DNA of 29,776 nt from JAFALX01 sp050734185 (GTDB lineage: Bacteria; Chloroflexota; Dormibacteria; Aeolococcales; Aeolococcaceae), in the NCBI GenBank assembly GCA_050734185.1, contig JBOHUE010000160.1, positions 1 through 29,776 on the forward strand, given 5' to 3'. Below, in pieces: positions 1 to 6,925 of the stretch. Positions within the stretch are counted from its first letter, which is position 1, and each line of letters starts with the position of its first letter. Made by a program: the position numbers and the translations under genes. The notes under the pieces are model-generated. The model saw only the letters and a program-made list of their open reading frames with translations. It made no database searches and was not told the origin of the DNA.

Positions 1-111
1 GCGCAGCTCGGGCGCGCCGCCCACGATGACCGGCTCGCCGCGCAGCTCGGGGAAGCGGCGCAGCGCCGTGACCAGGCCGAGGTGGGCGTAGCGGGCGCAG
101 AGGATGCGCAT
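1..111 (-). CDS. ImuB-like Y-family DNA polymerase, N-terminal fragment
   Basis: Only the first 37 codons are in the window; the gene runs off the left edge. The start reads MRILCARYAHLGL and continues through FPELRGEPVIVGG, which fits the N-terminal palm segment of Y-family polymerases (DinB/ImuB group) with its typical PVIVGG strand. The ATG lies 1 nt after the TGA of the ImuA-like gene, so the two are co-transcribed and probably translationally coupled. The usual catalytic Asp after the first strand (as in DinB, D-x-D) is not seen: residues 5-8 are CARY. This favours a non-catalytic ImuB over an active DinB. The family works in SOS-induced translesion synthesis with DnaE2. The family call is fairly secure; the ImuB subtype is inferred from context and the missing Asp. 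Confidence 0.72.
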   Translation of the reverse strand, partial: MRILCARYAHLGLVTALRRFPELRGEPVIVGGAPELR

Positions 112-112
112 C

Positions 113-913
113 TCAACCGGACACCTCCGCCAGGCGCGGGAGCGATTCGTGGCCAGACACCACCAGCGGCGGCACCACCACCGCGGGCAGGCCCACCACC
201 TCGGCGGCCGCGTAGGTGCGCGGGTAGCGGAGCAGCACGGTCACCTGCGACTCCGGCGCGCTCACCTTGCTCTTGGTGGTGACCAGCCGCACCCGCAGCC
301 CGGTGACGTCGCCGTGCGCCCGTTGCCATCCCACTGCGGTGCACGTCAGCGTCAACGAGGAGGCGTACGCGAGCGGCGCGGCCGTGGGGGCGGGGGCGGC
401 GACGACGCAGACGGCGCCGCTGCGCGACACCACCTCGACCAGCGTCGTCAGCGCGTGCTCCCAGGCGGCGGACCTCGGTTGCTCGGCGCCGAGCGCCACC
501 GCCAGCCAGGGCAGCCCGGCGTGCACCAGCGACCGCCCCATCGCCAGCCCGCGCGCCCAGCGGCCGGCGCCGGGGTCGAGCACGACGCAGGCGCCGAGGT
601 CAGCCCCGAGGTCTGCGAGGAACCCTGGGTCGAGCGTGCCCGCGAGATCGACGTAGCCGACCTCCCGCGAGCGGCTGGCCAGCGCGGCCAGCGACTGCAG
701 CAGGGTGAGCCGTCCCGAGGGGCCGGTACGGGCACCGGTGGCGACCAGCGTCAGCCGACCCCGGGGCAGACCGCCGGGAGCAAGCACGTCGTCGATCGCA
801 GGGACCCCGGTGGGCCACACCTCCGCCGCCTCGGAGAGGCCGCCCTGGCGCAGCGCCTTGGGTCCGTAGCGACGCTTCAGGGTCGCCAGAGCAGCAGCAA
901 GCGAATCCGACAT
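113..913 (-). CDS. ImuA-like RecA-fold mutasome protein
   Basis: A 266-residue protein of the RecA/SulA-like ImuA type, encoded directly upstream of an ImuB-like gene. The N-terminus resembles ImuA (LAALKRRYGPKAL, then an IDDVLAPGGLPRGRL strand that matches the RecA/ImuA entry into the core). The P-loop position (VATGARTGPSGRL, about residues 58-70) lacks the GKT lysine, so ATP binding is doubtful; that is common in ImuA proteins. The core continues with YVDLAGTLDPGFLADLG and a C-terminal strand set. I chose ATG 913 because GGAGG lies 4 nt before it; a GTG at 916 is possible but would touch the ribosome site. The promoter about 65 nt upstream carries a LexA box, so expression is probably DNA-damage induced. 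ImuA, ImuB and DnaE2 form the mutagenic translesion complex; no dnaE2 is visible here. Confidence 0.75.
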   Translation of the reverse strand: MSDSLAAALATLKRRYGPKALRQGGLSEAAEVWPTGVPAIDDVLAPGGLPRGRLTLVATGARTGPSGRLTLLQSLAALASRSREVGYVDLAGTLDPGFLADLGADLGACVVLDPGAGRWARGLAMGRSLVHAGLPWLAVALGAEQPRSAAWEHALTTLVEVVSRSGAVCVVAAPAPTAAPLAYASSLTLTCTAVGWQRAHGDVTGLRVRLVTTKSKVSAPESQVTVLLRYPRTYAAAEVVGLPAVVVPPLVVSGHESLPRLAEVSG

Positions 914-977
914 CACTCCTCCGTGGAAGCTCTCGCCTCATCGGGACGGGGAGCAGCAACGTCGAGGCAGGAAGGCC

Positions 978-1006
978 ATCATAGCGAACGCATGTTCGCC
1001 ATGCAA
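978..1006 (-). promoter_or_regulatory. imuA promoter with LexA (SOS) box in the spacer
   Basis: Read on the minus strand, TTGCAT (1006-1001) and TATGAT (983-978) are 17 bp apart, a good sigma-A-type promoter. CGAACATGCGTTCG (985-998) lies entirely in the spacer and fits the Gram-positive/actinobacterial SOS box CGAAC-N4-GTTCG. LexA bound there would block RNA polymerase directly. The site also sits 86 bp upstream of the divergent SDR gene, which could be co-regulated, though no good promoter for that gene overlaps the box. Confidence 0.8.
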
Positions 1007-1083
1007 GCGCCGGGCCCCCGCCACCCAACGGCCCGTATACGCTTGCCTGCCGTTCGGCTTGCAGCGTCTGCGGAGGGTCTGGC

Positions 1084-1965
1084 GTGCGCGTGGCGGTCAC
1101 AGGGGGCACCGGCTTCGTGGGACGGCACGCGGTGCGCGCGCTGGCCGGCGCGGGCCACGAGGTGGTGGCGATCTCCCGCCGTGCCCGCCCCGCGCATCTG
1201 CCGGAGCACGTCACCTTCGTGCGCGCGGACATCACCAAGGACAATGGCCTCGCCGGCGCCTTCGCCGGATGTGACGCCGTCATCCATCTGGTCGCGGTGA
1301 TCCTCGAGCACGGCAAGACCACATTCGACGCCGTGATCCGCGTCGGCACCGAGCGCGTTGCGACCGCGGCGCGCGACGCGGGTGTCGCCCACCTCATCTA
1401 CCAGAGCGCCAACGGCGCCGACCCCAACCCCGCGTTTCCGTACCTCCTCAGCAAGTGGGCCGGCGAGGAGGCGGTGATCGGCAGTGGCGTGCCCTACACG
1501 GTGCTGCGTCCGAGCCTGATCTTCGGCGACGGCGACGGCTTCTTCACGCTGCTGGCGCGGCTCATCAAGCTGACGCCCGTCACCGTTGTTGCGGGCGATG
1601 GCTCCGCGCTGTTCCAGCCGATCTCCATCGACGACGTGACGCGCTGCATGGTGCTCGCTGTGGAGCGCGGTCCGAGCGGGCGCGTGCATCCCATCGGCGG
1701 GCCCGAGCATCTGTCGTACGACGATATCGTGCGCATCATCAAGCAGACGCTCGGACTGCACCGCTACACCGTGCATCTCCCGGTGCAGGCGTTGAAGCCG
1801 CCGGCGTTCGTGATGCAGACGCTGCTGTCCAGGCCACCGGTCACGCTGGATCAGCTGCAGATGCTGAAGCTGAACAACATCATGCGGCTCGACTCCGTGC
1901 GCGACGCGTTCGGGTTCGACCCCGTCGCGTTCGAGTACAACGCCGACTACCTGCAGGACTACTGA
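1084..1965 (+). CDS. atypical SDR, NAD(P)-binding epimerase / NDUFA9-like protein
   Basis: A 293-residue extended/atypical short-chain dehydrogenase. The Rossmann motif GGTGFVG is at residues 7-13, the acidic end of strand 2-3 at VRADITKD (47-53), and a Y-x3-K pair (Y120, K124) in YLLSKWAGEEA. The segment VPYTVLRPSLIFGDGDGFF is characteristic of NDUFA9/complex I-associated and quinone-linked SDRs, which bind NADP and are often not catalytically defined. The GTG start at 1084 is set by GGAGG at 1072-1076 (7-nt spacing). It is followed after 14 nt by a RidA-family gene, probably one transcript. The substrate cannot be told from sequence. Confidence 0.8.
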   Translation: MRVAVTGGTGFVGRHAVRALAGAGHEVVAISRRARPAHLPEHVTFVRADITKDNGLAGAFAGCDAVIHLVAVILEHGKTTFDAVIRVGTERVATAARDAGVAHLIYQSANGADPNPAFPYLLSKWAGEEAVIGSGVPYTVLRPSLIFGDGDGFFTLLARLIKLTPVTVVAGDGSALFQPISIDDVTRCMVLAVERGPSGRVHPIGGPEHLSYDDIVRIIKQTLGLHRYTVHLPVQALKPPAFVMQTLLSRPPVTLDQLQMLKLNNIMRLDSVRDAFGFDPVAFEYNADYLQDY

Positions 1966-1979
1966 GTGCGTCACGCGCG

Positions 1980-2438
1980 ATGAGCAGCGATGACCGTCTC
2001 GCCGCGCTCGGCATCGAGCTGCCGCCGGTGTCAGCGCCGGTCGCCAACTACGTGATGACGCGGCGCAGCGGCAACTTGCTGTTCGTCTCCGGGCACATCT
2101 GCAAGGAGAACGGCCAGGTCGTCACCGGCCGGCTTGGGGAGTCGCTCTCGGTTGACCGCGGGCGCGTGCTGGCACGCGCCACCGCCGTCGACGTGCTCGC
2201 CACTGTGCGATCCGCGCTCGGGTCGCTCGACTCTGTGCGCGCGGTGGTCAAGCTCACCGTGTACGTGAGCAGCACGCCGTCGTTCACCGAGCAGTCACTG
2301 GTGGCCAACGGCGCGTCCGATCTGCTCGTCGAGGTGTTCGGCGACGACGCCGGTCGTCATGCGCGAGCGGCGGTCGGCGTCACGCAGCTGCCGCTCGGCG
2401 CGGCGGTCGAGCTGGAGGCGATCGTCGAGGTCACGTAG
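1980..2438 (+). CDS. RidA/YjgF-family protein
   Basis: A 152-residue member of the RidA (YjgF/YER057c/UK114) family, in the YjgH-like branch that starts with a short helix (LAALGIELPPVSAPVANY). Family signatures include VSGHI at 37-41, KLTVYVSS at 91-98, and the substrate-pocket Arg in HARAAVGV (R129) followed by LPLGAAVELEA with its conserved Glu. Members hydrolyse reactive enamine/imine intermediates made by PLP enzymes. ATG 1980 follows the SDR stop by 14 nt with no clear Shine-Dalgarno, so translation may depend on the upstream gene. Its last 8 nt overlap the tail of the convergent SRPBCC gene. Family sure; exact substrate unknown. Confidence 0.85.
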   Translation: MSSDDRLAALGIELPPVSAPVANYVMTRRSGNLLFVSGHICKENGQVVTGRLGESLSVDRGRVLARATAVDVLATVRSALGSLDSVRAVVKLTVYVSSTPSFTEQSLVANGASDLLVEVFGDDAGRHARAAVGVTQLPLGAAVELEAIVEVT

Positions 2439-2964
2439 CCGGCACCGGCTGCGCTGCTGCAACCGTCCCAAGGCTGCGCAGACAATGCCGTGCGGTCCGC
2501 TGCACCATGAACTTCGTCATCGGCTTCATCGGCAGCTTCCACCAGTAGGGCACATAGCTCCGCGTGTAGATCGCGCACGTATACCTGATCACCGTGTCAT
2601 CGGCGTCGTTCTCGAGCGTGTACCGATGTTCGAATGTTCCGATCCACGACGCTGCGCGCTTGCGCTCCATGACGCTTTCTGTGCGAAACCAAAAGCGCGC
2701 GCCAGGAACAGACTCGGTGACAACCGTCTCGTCGCTGAACGTCCCCATCTGGACGACGCCCGTCGACGAGAATCGCGTCCCCGCGACGGCGACGCCGCCC
2801 GGTTGCTGCATCGTGAGCAGGCGGAAGCTCTGGCTGCCTGTCTCGTCACCGCCCCAGACCATGTGTGTGGAGAGGTCGGCCAGTGCGTCGTAGACCGCCG
2901 CCCGAGTCGCGTTCGTGCGCACGGTGGCGCCAAGTGTGACGATCAGTCGATCCGTGGTCATCAT
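2431..2964 (-). CDS. SRPBCC (START/polyketide-cyclase-like) ligand-binding protein
   Basis: A 177-residue single-domain protein. It opens with a beta strand (DRLIVTLGATVR), then a helix with the typical AAVYDALADLSTHMVW (the fold's first helix and loop), strands GTRFSSTGVVQMG and FWFRTES, and the last long helix KPMTKFMVQRTARHCLRSL. This is the SRPBCC layout, used for binding hydrophobic ligands. ATG 2964 is preceded by GGAGG (5-nt spacing); ATG 2961 is almost as good. It converges with and overlaps the ridA tail by 8 bp. No catalytic residues can be assigned. Confidence 0.7.
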   Translation of the reverse strand: MMTTDRLIVTLGATVRTNATRAAVYDALADLSTHMVWGGDETGSQSFRLLTMQQPGGVAVAGTRFSSTGVVQMGTFSDETVVTESVPGARFWFRTESVMERKRAASWIGTFEHRYTLENDADDTVIRYTCAIYTRSYVPYWWKLPMKPMTKFMVQRTARHCLRSLGTVAAAQPVPAT

Positions 2965-3043
2965 CGTCTCCTCCGTAACTGAACCTGGAGCGAACATAAG
3001 GGCGGCCGGCGCGCGAGTCGTGAGGACTTCTCCTCAGGGGCCC

Positions 3044-3547
3044 CTATCGGGGCAGCACGTATGGCCGGCGGACGACCTCGTCCAGCACGAAGATCGTCTG
3101 CGTCGCGCGGACGGTCTCCGACGCCTGCAGACGCTCGAGAATCACGTCGCGCAGCGTCTCGACGTTCGGGACGCGAACGAGAATGAGCGCGTCGTACTCG
3201 CCGGTGGTGAACGCGCAGTACTCAACCTCGGGCATCGCCGCGAGCTCGTCGCGCAGCGTGCGCCACGCGGGCTGACGTCCCGCGATCAACACCAGTGCCG
3301 TGATGCCGAGACCCAGGCTCGCGGGGCGGACGCGCGCGCTGAACCCCTCGAGCACGCCCTCGGCGCGCAGGCGGTCAATACGTGAGTACGCGCTGGCGCG
3401 CGATATCTCGACCCGCTCCGCGAGCGTGGCGATCGACATCCGCCCGTCGTCCGCCAGAAGCTCCAGGATGCGGCGATCGACGCGGTCGAGCGGGCCGGAA
3501 GCATCACGTCCAGCGGCCGATGTCACGTCGCCGCTGTTGCTGGACAT
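3044..3547 (-). CDS. Lrp/AsnC-family transcriptional regulator
   Basis: A 167-residue regulator. Residues about 21-65 hold the winged HTH (LDRVDRRILELLADDGRMS, then ISRASAYSRIDRLRAEGV as recognition helix region); residues about 78-160 form the RAM/ligand domain (LGLGITALVLI, EYCAFTTGEYDALILVRVPNVETL). AsnC-type proteins sense amino acids. It is divergent from the tyrosine-degradation genes, so a regulator of these responding to an aromatic amino acid is likely. I chose ATG 3547; the frame is open upstream, but the protein then gains a non-family extension. There is little room for a Shine-Dalgarno, and a -10 element ends only 9 nt upstream. Confidence 0.85.
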   Translation of the reverse strand: MSSNSGDVTSAAGRDASGPLDRVDRRILELLADDGRMSIATLAERVEISRASAYSRIDRLRAEGVLEGFSARVRPASLGLGITALVLIAGRQPAWRTLRDELAAMPEVEYCAFTTGEYDALILVRVPNVETLRDVILERLQASETVRATQTIFVLDEVVRRPYVLPR

Positions 3548-3556
3548 CTCGCGACT

Positions 3557-3586
3557 ATTATGGCAGCCTACGGAGCATTCTGTCCA
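3557..3586 (-). promoter_or_regulatory. lrp-type gene promoter with very short leader
   Basis: On the minus strand TGGACA (3586-3581) and CATAAT (3562-3557) are spaced 18 bp apart. Transcription would start at or a few bases before ATG 3547, giving a nearly leaderless mRNA, consistent with the missing Shine-Dalgarno. Confidence 0.5.
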
Positions 3587-3606
3587 GGCCAGCGGCATTA
3601 TCATGG

Positions 3607-3622
3607 ACAGGAAAGGTCCTGT
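3607..3622. promoter_or_regulatory. inverted repeat, candidate operator of the Lrp/AsnC regulator
   Basis: ACAGGA-N4-TCCTGT is a perfect 6-bp inverted repeat lying between the divergent regulator (start 3547) and the diiron-oxygenase/hpd genes (start 3670). Its size (16 bp) and place suit an Lrp/AsnC dimer site. Assignment is by position only. Confidence 0.4.
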
Positions 3623-3669
3623 AGAGGAGAATATCGATACATATTTCCACGGCCTCAGGAGTTGCGCCG

Positions 3670-4533
3670 ATGGCAGTTTCCGCGGGCGTTCGCCACGACT
3701 GGGACACCTTCCTCGAGCAGGTGCGCGAGGTGGTGATGTCCCACCCCGTCGTCACCAACAACGACTACTGCAGCTGGTTCGACCAGGGCGAGGCCTCACG
3801 CGCCCAGGTGCGCGACCTCGTCCAGCAGTTCTCTGTCTTCAGCAACCTGTTTATCGTTGCCCAGCTGCTCAAGACGATCAATTCGCCATCGATCGAGCAG
3901 GCGCGTGAGTCGTGCGAGATCCTCGTCAACGAGCTCGGCGTCGTGTTCAACAGCGGTCGCACATCACCGTCCGCGACGGTGGCCAGGAGCGCTGCCGACA
4001 AGGACCGCGAGGGTGACCCGGAGCTGGTCTCCACCGAGGGCACGGTCGACGGCGGCGTGTATCGCTTCTCCGCGCGGCACTTCGAGTGGCTCGTCAGCGT
4101 GGGCCATGCGGTCGGCCTCGAGTTCGACGACCTCGGCAAGCGCAAGTTTGGCCGCGACTCGACGCTCTTCTTCTGCGACGAGCTCTCGCGCATCTACGGG
4201 TCGGATGATCCGGACGTCGCCGAGGGCGCGTCGTTTGCGGTGGAACACTGGGCCGCCGCCGGGTTTTGGAAGCAGTTGATCCACGGGCTGGACGCATACA
4301 AGCAACGCGAGTGCCCCGACCTTCGCCTCGCGTTTTTCACGTGGCACGATCGTGTCGAGGACCAGCACGCGGCGCACACCATGGACGAACTGCGCGGCGC
4401 ATTCGCGCGCCCCGGGTTCGACCAGGAGAAGTTCCTCCAGGGCGCCGAGGAGATGCTCAGCGGCGTGAAGGCGTTCTGGGATGGGCTCGAGGCGAGGCGC
4501 CACGAGCTCGAGCGCGAGCCGGTGCCCGCGTGA
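3670..4533 (+). CDS. heme-oxygenase-like diiron oxygenase (HDO / iron-containing redox enzyme family)
   Basis: A 287-residue helical protein of the heme-oxygenase-like diiron superfamily (relatives: CADD, UndA, SznF, PqqC fold). Candidate metal ligands are E88 (NELG), H137 (RHFEW), E192 (FAVEHWAAAGFW) and the H-x3-E-x2-H set H226/E230/H233. The latter matches the H-x3-D/E-x2-H signature of CADD-type enzymes. Between E88 and H137 is a polar insert of about 35 residues (SGRTSP to EGTVDGG) where family members usually have a short helix turn. AGGAG at 3657-3661 sets ATG 3670 (8-nt spacing). Its stop overlaps the GTG of hpd (GTGA), so it is the first gene of the tyrosine operon. Its reaction is unknown; a role on a tyrosine-derived substrate is inference. 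Confidence 0.72.
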   Translation: MAVSAGVRHDWDTFLEQVREVVMSHPVVTNNDYCSWFDQGEASRAQVRDLVQQFSVFSNLFIVAQLLKTINSPSIEQARESCEILVNELGVVFNSGRTSPSATVARSAADKDREGDPELVSTEGTVDGGVYRFSARHFEWLVSVGHAVGLEFDDLGKRKFGRDSTLFFCDELSRIYGSDDPDVAEGASFAVEHWAAAGFWKQLIHGLDAYKQRECPDLRLAFFTWHDRVEDQHAAHTMDELRGAFARPGFDQEKFLQGAEEMLSGVKAFWDGLEARRHELEREPVPA

Positions 4534-5642
4534 GCACGGCGGTCGAGGCGGCGACTGCGGTCGACGTCCCCGTCCTCGGTGGCACCGACCATGTCGAGCT
4601 CTACGTGGGCAACGCGCGCCAGGCCGCGTATCACTACCGCAACGCGTTCGGCTTCGACGTCATCGCGTATGCGGGTCCCGAGACCGGCCTGCGCGACCGG
4701 GCGTCGTACGTGCTCCAGCAGGGCAAGGTGCGCCTCGTCCTCACCGCGCCGATGGGCCCCGAGGGGGATATTGCCGACCACGTGCGGTTGCACGGTGACG
4801 GGGTGAAGCGCATCGCGCTCCGTGTCGACGACGCGACCGCCGCGTACGAGGCGGCGACGCGCCACGGCGCGCGCGGCCTCGGCGAGCCGGCGCGCAGCGA
4901 GGACGAGCATGGCGTCGTCACGCATGCCAGCATCGCGACGTACGGCGACACGGTGCACACGTTCGTGGAACGCGACGAGTACACCGGCGCGCACTGGCCC
5001 GGCTACCGCGACGAGCAGCGCCCCGGCGGCGGTGTGGGGCTCCGTTTCATCGACCACACCGTGGGCAACGTCGAGACCGGGCGCATGGACGACTGGGTGT
5101 CGTTCTACTCCGAGGTCTTCGGCTTCAACGTCTTCCAGGAGTTCGACGAGCACGACATCGCCACGCAGTACAGCGCGCTGCGCTCCAAGGTGACGCGCGA
5201 TCCGCGGACGCAGGTCACGTTCCCCATCAACGAGCCCGCCGTGGGACTGAAGCCGTCGCAGATCCAGGAGTACCTCGACTTCTACCGCGGCTCCGGTGTG
5301 CAGCACATCGCGCTGCACACCGACGACATCGTCGCCACCGTGCAGGCAATGCAGGACCGCGGCGTCGACTTCCTCAACACGCCCGACGCGTACTACGGCG
5401 CGCTCGGTCAGCGCGCCGACGGTATCGACGAGGATCTCGACCGCCTGCGCGACCTGCGCATCCTCATCGACCGCGAGGAAGCCGGATACTTGCTGCAGAT
5501 CTTCACGCGCCCCGTCGGCGACAGGCCAACCCTCTTCTTCGAGGTGATTCAGCGCAAAGGCGCCAAGGGCTTCGGCAAGGGGAACTTCAAGGCCCTGTTC
5601 GAATCGATCGAGCGCGAGCAAGCGGCTCGAGGCAATCTGTAG
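4530..5642 (+). CDS. hpd: 4-hydroxyphenylpyruvate dioxygenase
   Basis: A 370-residue HPPD that converts 4-hydroxyphenylpyruvate to homogentisate with Fe(II). Two vicinal-oxygen-chelate halves are visible (about 17-150 and 171-345). The iron facial triad is H176 (FIDHTVGNV), H259 (VQHIALHT) and E338 (FFEVIQRKG). The C-terminal signature GFGKGNFKALFESIEREQ is diagnostic and separates it from 4-hydroxymandelate synthase less clearly than from other dioxygenases; the neighbouring homogentisate dioxygenase decides for HPPD. The GTG at 4530 overlaps the upstream stop by 4 nt (GTGA). An upstream-extended reading frame is not coding. Confidence 0.95.
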   Translation: MSTAVEAATAVDVPVLGGTDHVELYVGNARQAAYHYRNAFGFDVIAYAGPETGLRDRASYVLQQGKVRLVLTAPMGPEGDIADHVRLHGDGVKRIALRVDDATAAYEAATRHGARGLGEPARSEDEHGVVTHASIATYGDTVHTFVERDEYTGAHWPGYRDEQRPGGGVGLRFIDHTVGNVETGRMDDWVSFYSEVFGFNVFQEFDEHDIATQYSALRSKVTRDPRTQVTFPINEPAVGLKPSQIQEYLDFYRGSGVQHIALHTDDIVATVQAMQDRGVDFLNTPDAYYGALGQRADGIDEDLDRLRDLRILIDREEAGYLLQIFTRPVGDRPTLFFEVIQRKGAKGFGKGNFKALFESIEREQAARGNL

Positions 5643-5709
5643 GTCTGTGAAGGTCAGCCCTCCGGGTGCGCGGCCCTCGCCTGCGCCACACGCCGCCAGC
5701 ACCGCTCGC

Positions 5710-5715
5710 TAGGCT
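5710..5715 (+). promoter_or_regulatory. -10 element of a leaderless hmgA transcript
   Basis: TAGGCT is followed by exactly 6 nt and then ATG 5722, the arrangement of leaderless promoters (TANNNT, start codon at +1). There is no Shine-Dalgarno before this ATG and no clear -35. hmgA may thus have its own promoter besides read-through from hpd. Confidence 0.45.
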
Positions 5716-5721
5716 TGCTCG

Positions 5722-6903
5722 ATGCGTCCGTACCGACGGCTTGGAGCTGTCCCGCGCAAGCGGCATATGCGGTTTCAGCTCGATGGGTCGCTCATCTACG
5801 AGGAGCTGTTCGGGCGCGAGGGGTTCAGCGGCCCATCCTCGCTGCTCTATCACCGCTTCATGCCCGAGGCGGCGCACGATCTGAGCGAGGGACCGGCGGA
5901 CGTGATCACCGCCGAGCACGAGCAGGTCTACGCGCATGCCCACCTCAAGGGGTTCGAGCTCGCGTTCGAGGGTGACCTCATCACCGGGCGGCGGTGGCTC
6001 CTGCTCAACGACGACATCCGCATCGGCCTGGCGCTGCCCAAGCGCCAGCAGGAGACGCTGTACGTCAACGGCAGCGCCGACGAGGTCCTGTTCATCCACG
6101 AGGGTGAGGGCACGCTGCACACGCAGTTCGGCAGCCTCGCGTTCGGACAGCACGATTACCTCGTGATCCCGCGTGGCACCGTCTACCGCGCCGAGCTCGC
6201 GGCGCCGGACCGCGCGCGCATCCTCTGTCTCGAGGTCACGGGATTTGTGGACTCACCGTCGCGGTACCGCGCCGCCAACGGACAGCTCACCGAGTTCGCG
6301 CCATACAGCGAGCGCGACTTCCGCGCGCCGGAGCAGCTGGAGTCCGGCAGCGGCAGCACCGAGGTCTGGTTGAAGCGCGGCGGACACATCACCAAATACG
6401 TTCTCGACCACCATCCATGGGACGTCGTCGGCTGGGACGGCACGGTGTACCCGATCGCGTTCAACATTCACGACTTCGAGCCGCGCGCCGGGCGCTTCCA
6501 CGTGCCGCCGCCGTTCCATCAGACGTTTCAGGCGCACAACGTCGTCATCTGTTCGTTTGCGCCGCGCAAGCTCGACTGGGATCCGGACGCCGTCATGCTG
6601 CCGTACCACCACAGCAACCTCGATTCCGACGAGGTCCTCTACTACGTCGCCGGCGACTACGCCGCGCGACGCGGCATCCGCCAGGGATCGTTCACGCACC
6701 ATGTCGCCGGCTTGCCGCACGGGCCGCAGCCCGGCGCGTTGGAGGCCTCGTTCGACCGCCCGCGCGAGACCGACGAGCTCGCCGTGATGGTCGACACATT
6801 CCGTTCGCTGCACCGGACGTCGGTTGCGCGTCAGGTGGTCGACCGCGAGTATCCGTTCAGCTGGCACACCGGTGGCGTGCGCGGCTCAACGTCGATCGCC
6901 TGA
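5722..6903 (+). CDS. hmgA: homogentisate 1,2-dioxygenase
   Basis: A 393-residue cupin-type dioxygenase that opens the homogentisate ring to maleylacetoacetate. The N-terminal half has the family's GSADEVLFIHEGEGTL cupin stretch (117-132) and DYLVIPRGTVYR (145-156). The C-terminal half has PPPFHQTFQAHN (262-273) with the likely catalytic His, and YHHSN-DSDEV (295-305) carrying the likely iron ligands H296/H297 and E304. The third ligand is H333 in GLPHGPQPGALE. ATG 5722 fits the leaderless -10; the in-frame ATG 5767 is an alternative. The short form without the long eukaryotic-type loops is usual for Gram-positive lineages. It lies between hpd and an aminotransferase gene. Confidence 0.92.
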   Translation: MRPYRRLGAVPRKRHMRFQLDGSLIYEELFGREGFSGPSSLLYHRFMPEAAHDLSEGPADVITAEHEQVYAHAHLKGFELAFEGDLITGRRWLLLNDDIRIGLALPKRQQETLYVNGSADEVLFIHEGEGTLHTQFGSLAFGQHDYLVIPRGTVYRAELAAPDRARILCLEVTGFVDSPSRYRAANGQLTEFAPYSERDFRAPEQLESGSGSTEVWLKRGGHITKYVLDHHPWDVVGWDGTVYPIAFNIHDFEPRAGRFHVPPPFHQTFQAHNVVICSFAPRKLDWDPDAVMLPYHHSNLDSDEVLYYVAGDYAARRGIRQGSFTHHVAGLPHGPQPGALEASFDRPRETDELAVMVDTFRSLHRTSVARQVVDREYPFSWHTGGVRGSTSIA

Positions 6904-6925
6904 TACCGGCGTTCGAGAGCGAACC

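Noticed and set aside
104..1300. Long plus-strand open frame over the imuA region
   Set aside because: It is antisense to ImuA and then runs into the SDR gene in another frame. The composition is Arg/Gly/His-rich shadow sequence typical of GC-rich DNA.
5640..5653. TAGGTCTGTGAAG shared by 5640 and 13096 as a common regulatory element
   Set aside because: A 13-base match is expected by chance several times in a window this size; the flanks differ and the orientation to genes is not the same.
4194..5702. 502-codon minus-strand open frame opposite hpd
   Set aside because: Mirror frame of a secure hpd gene, with no family motif and no ribosome site.
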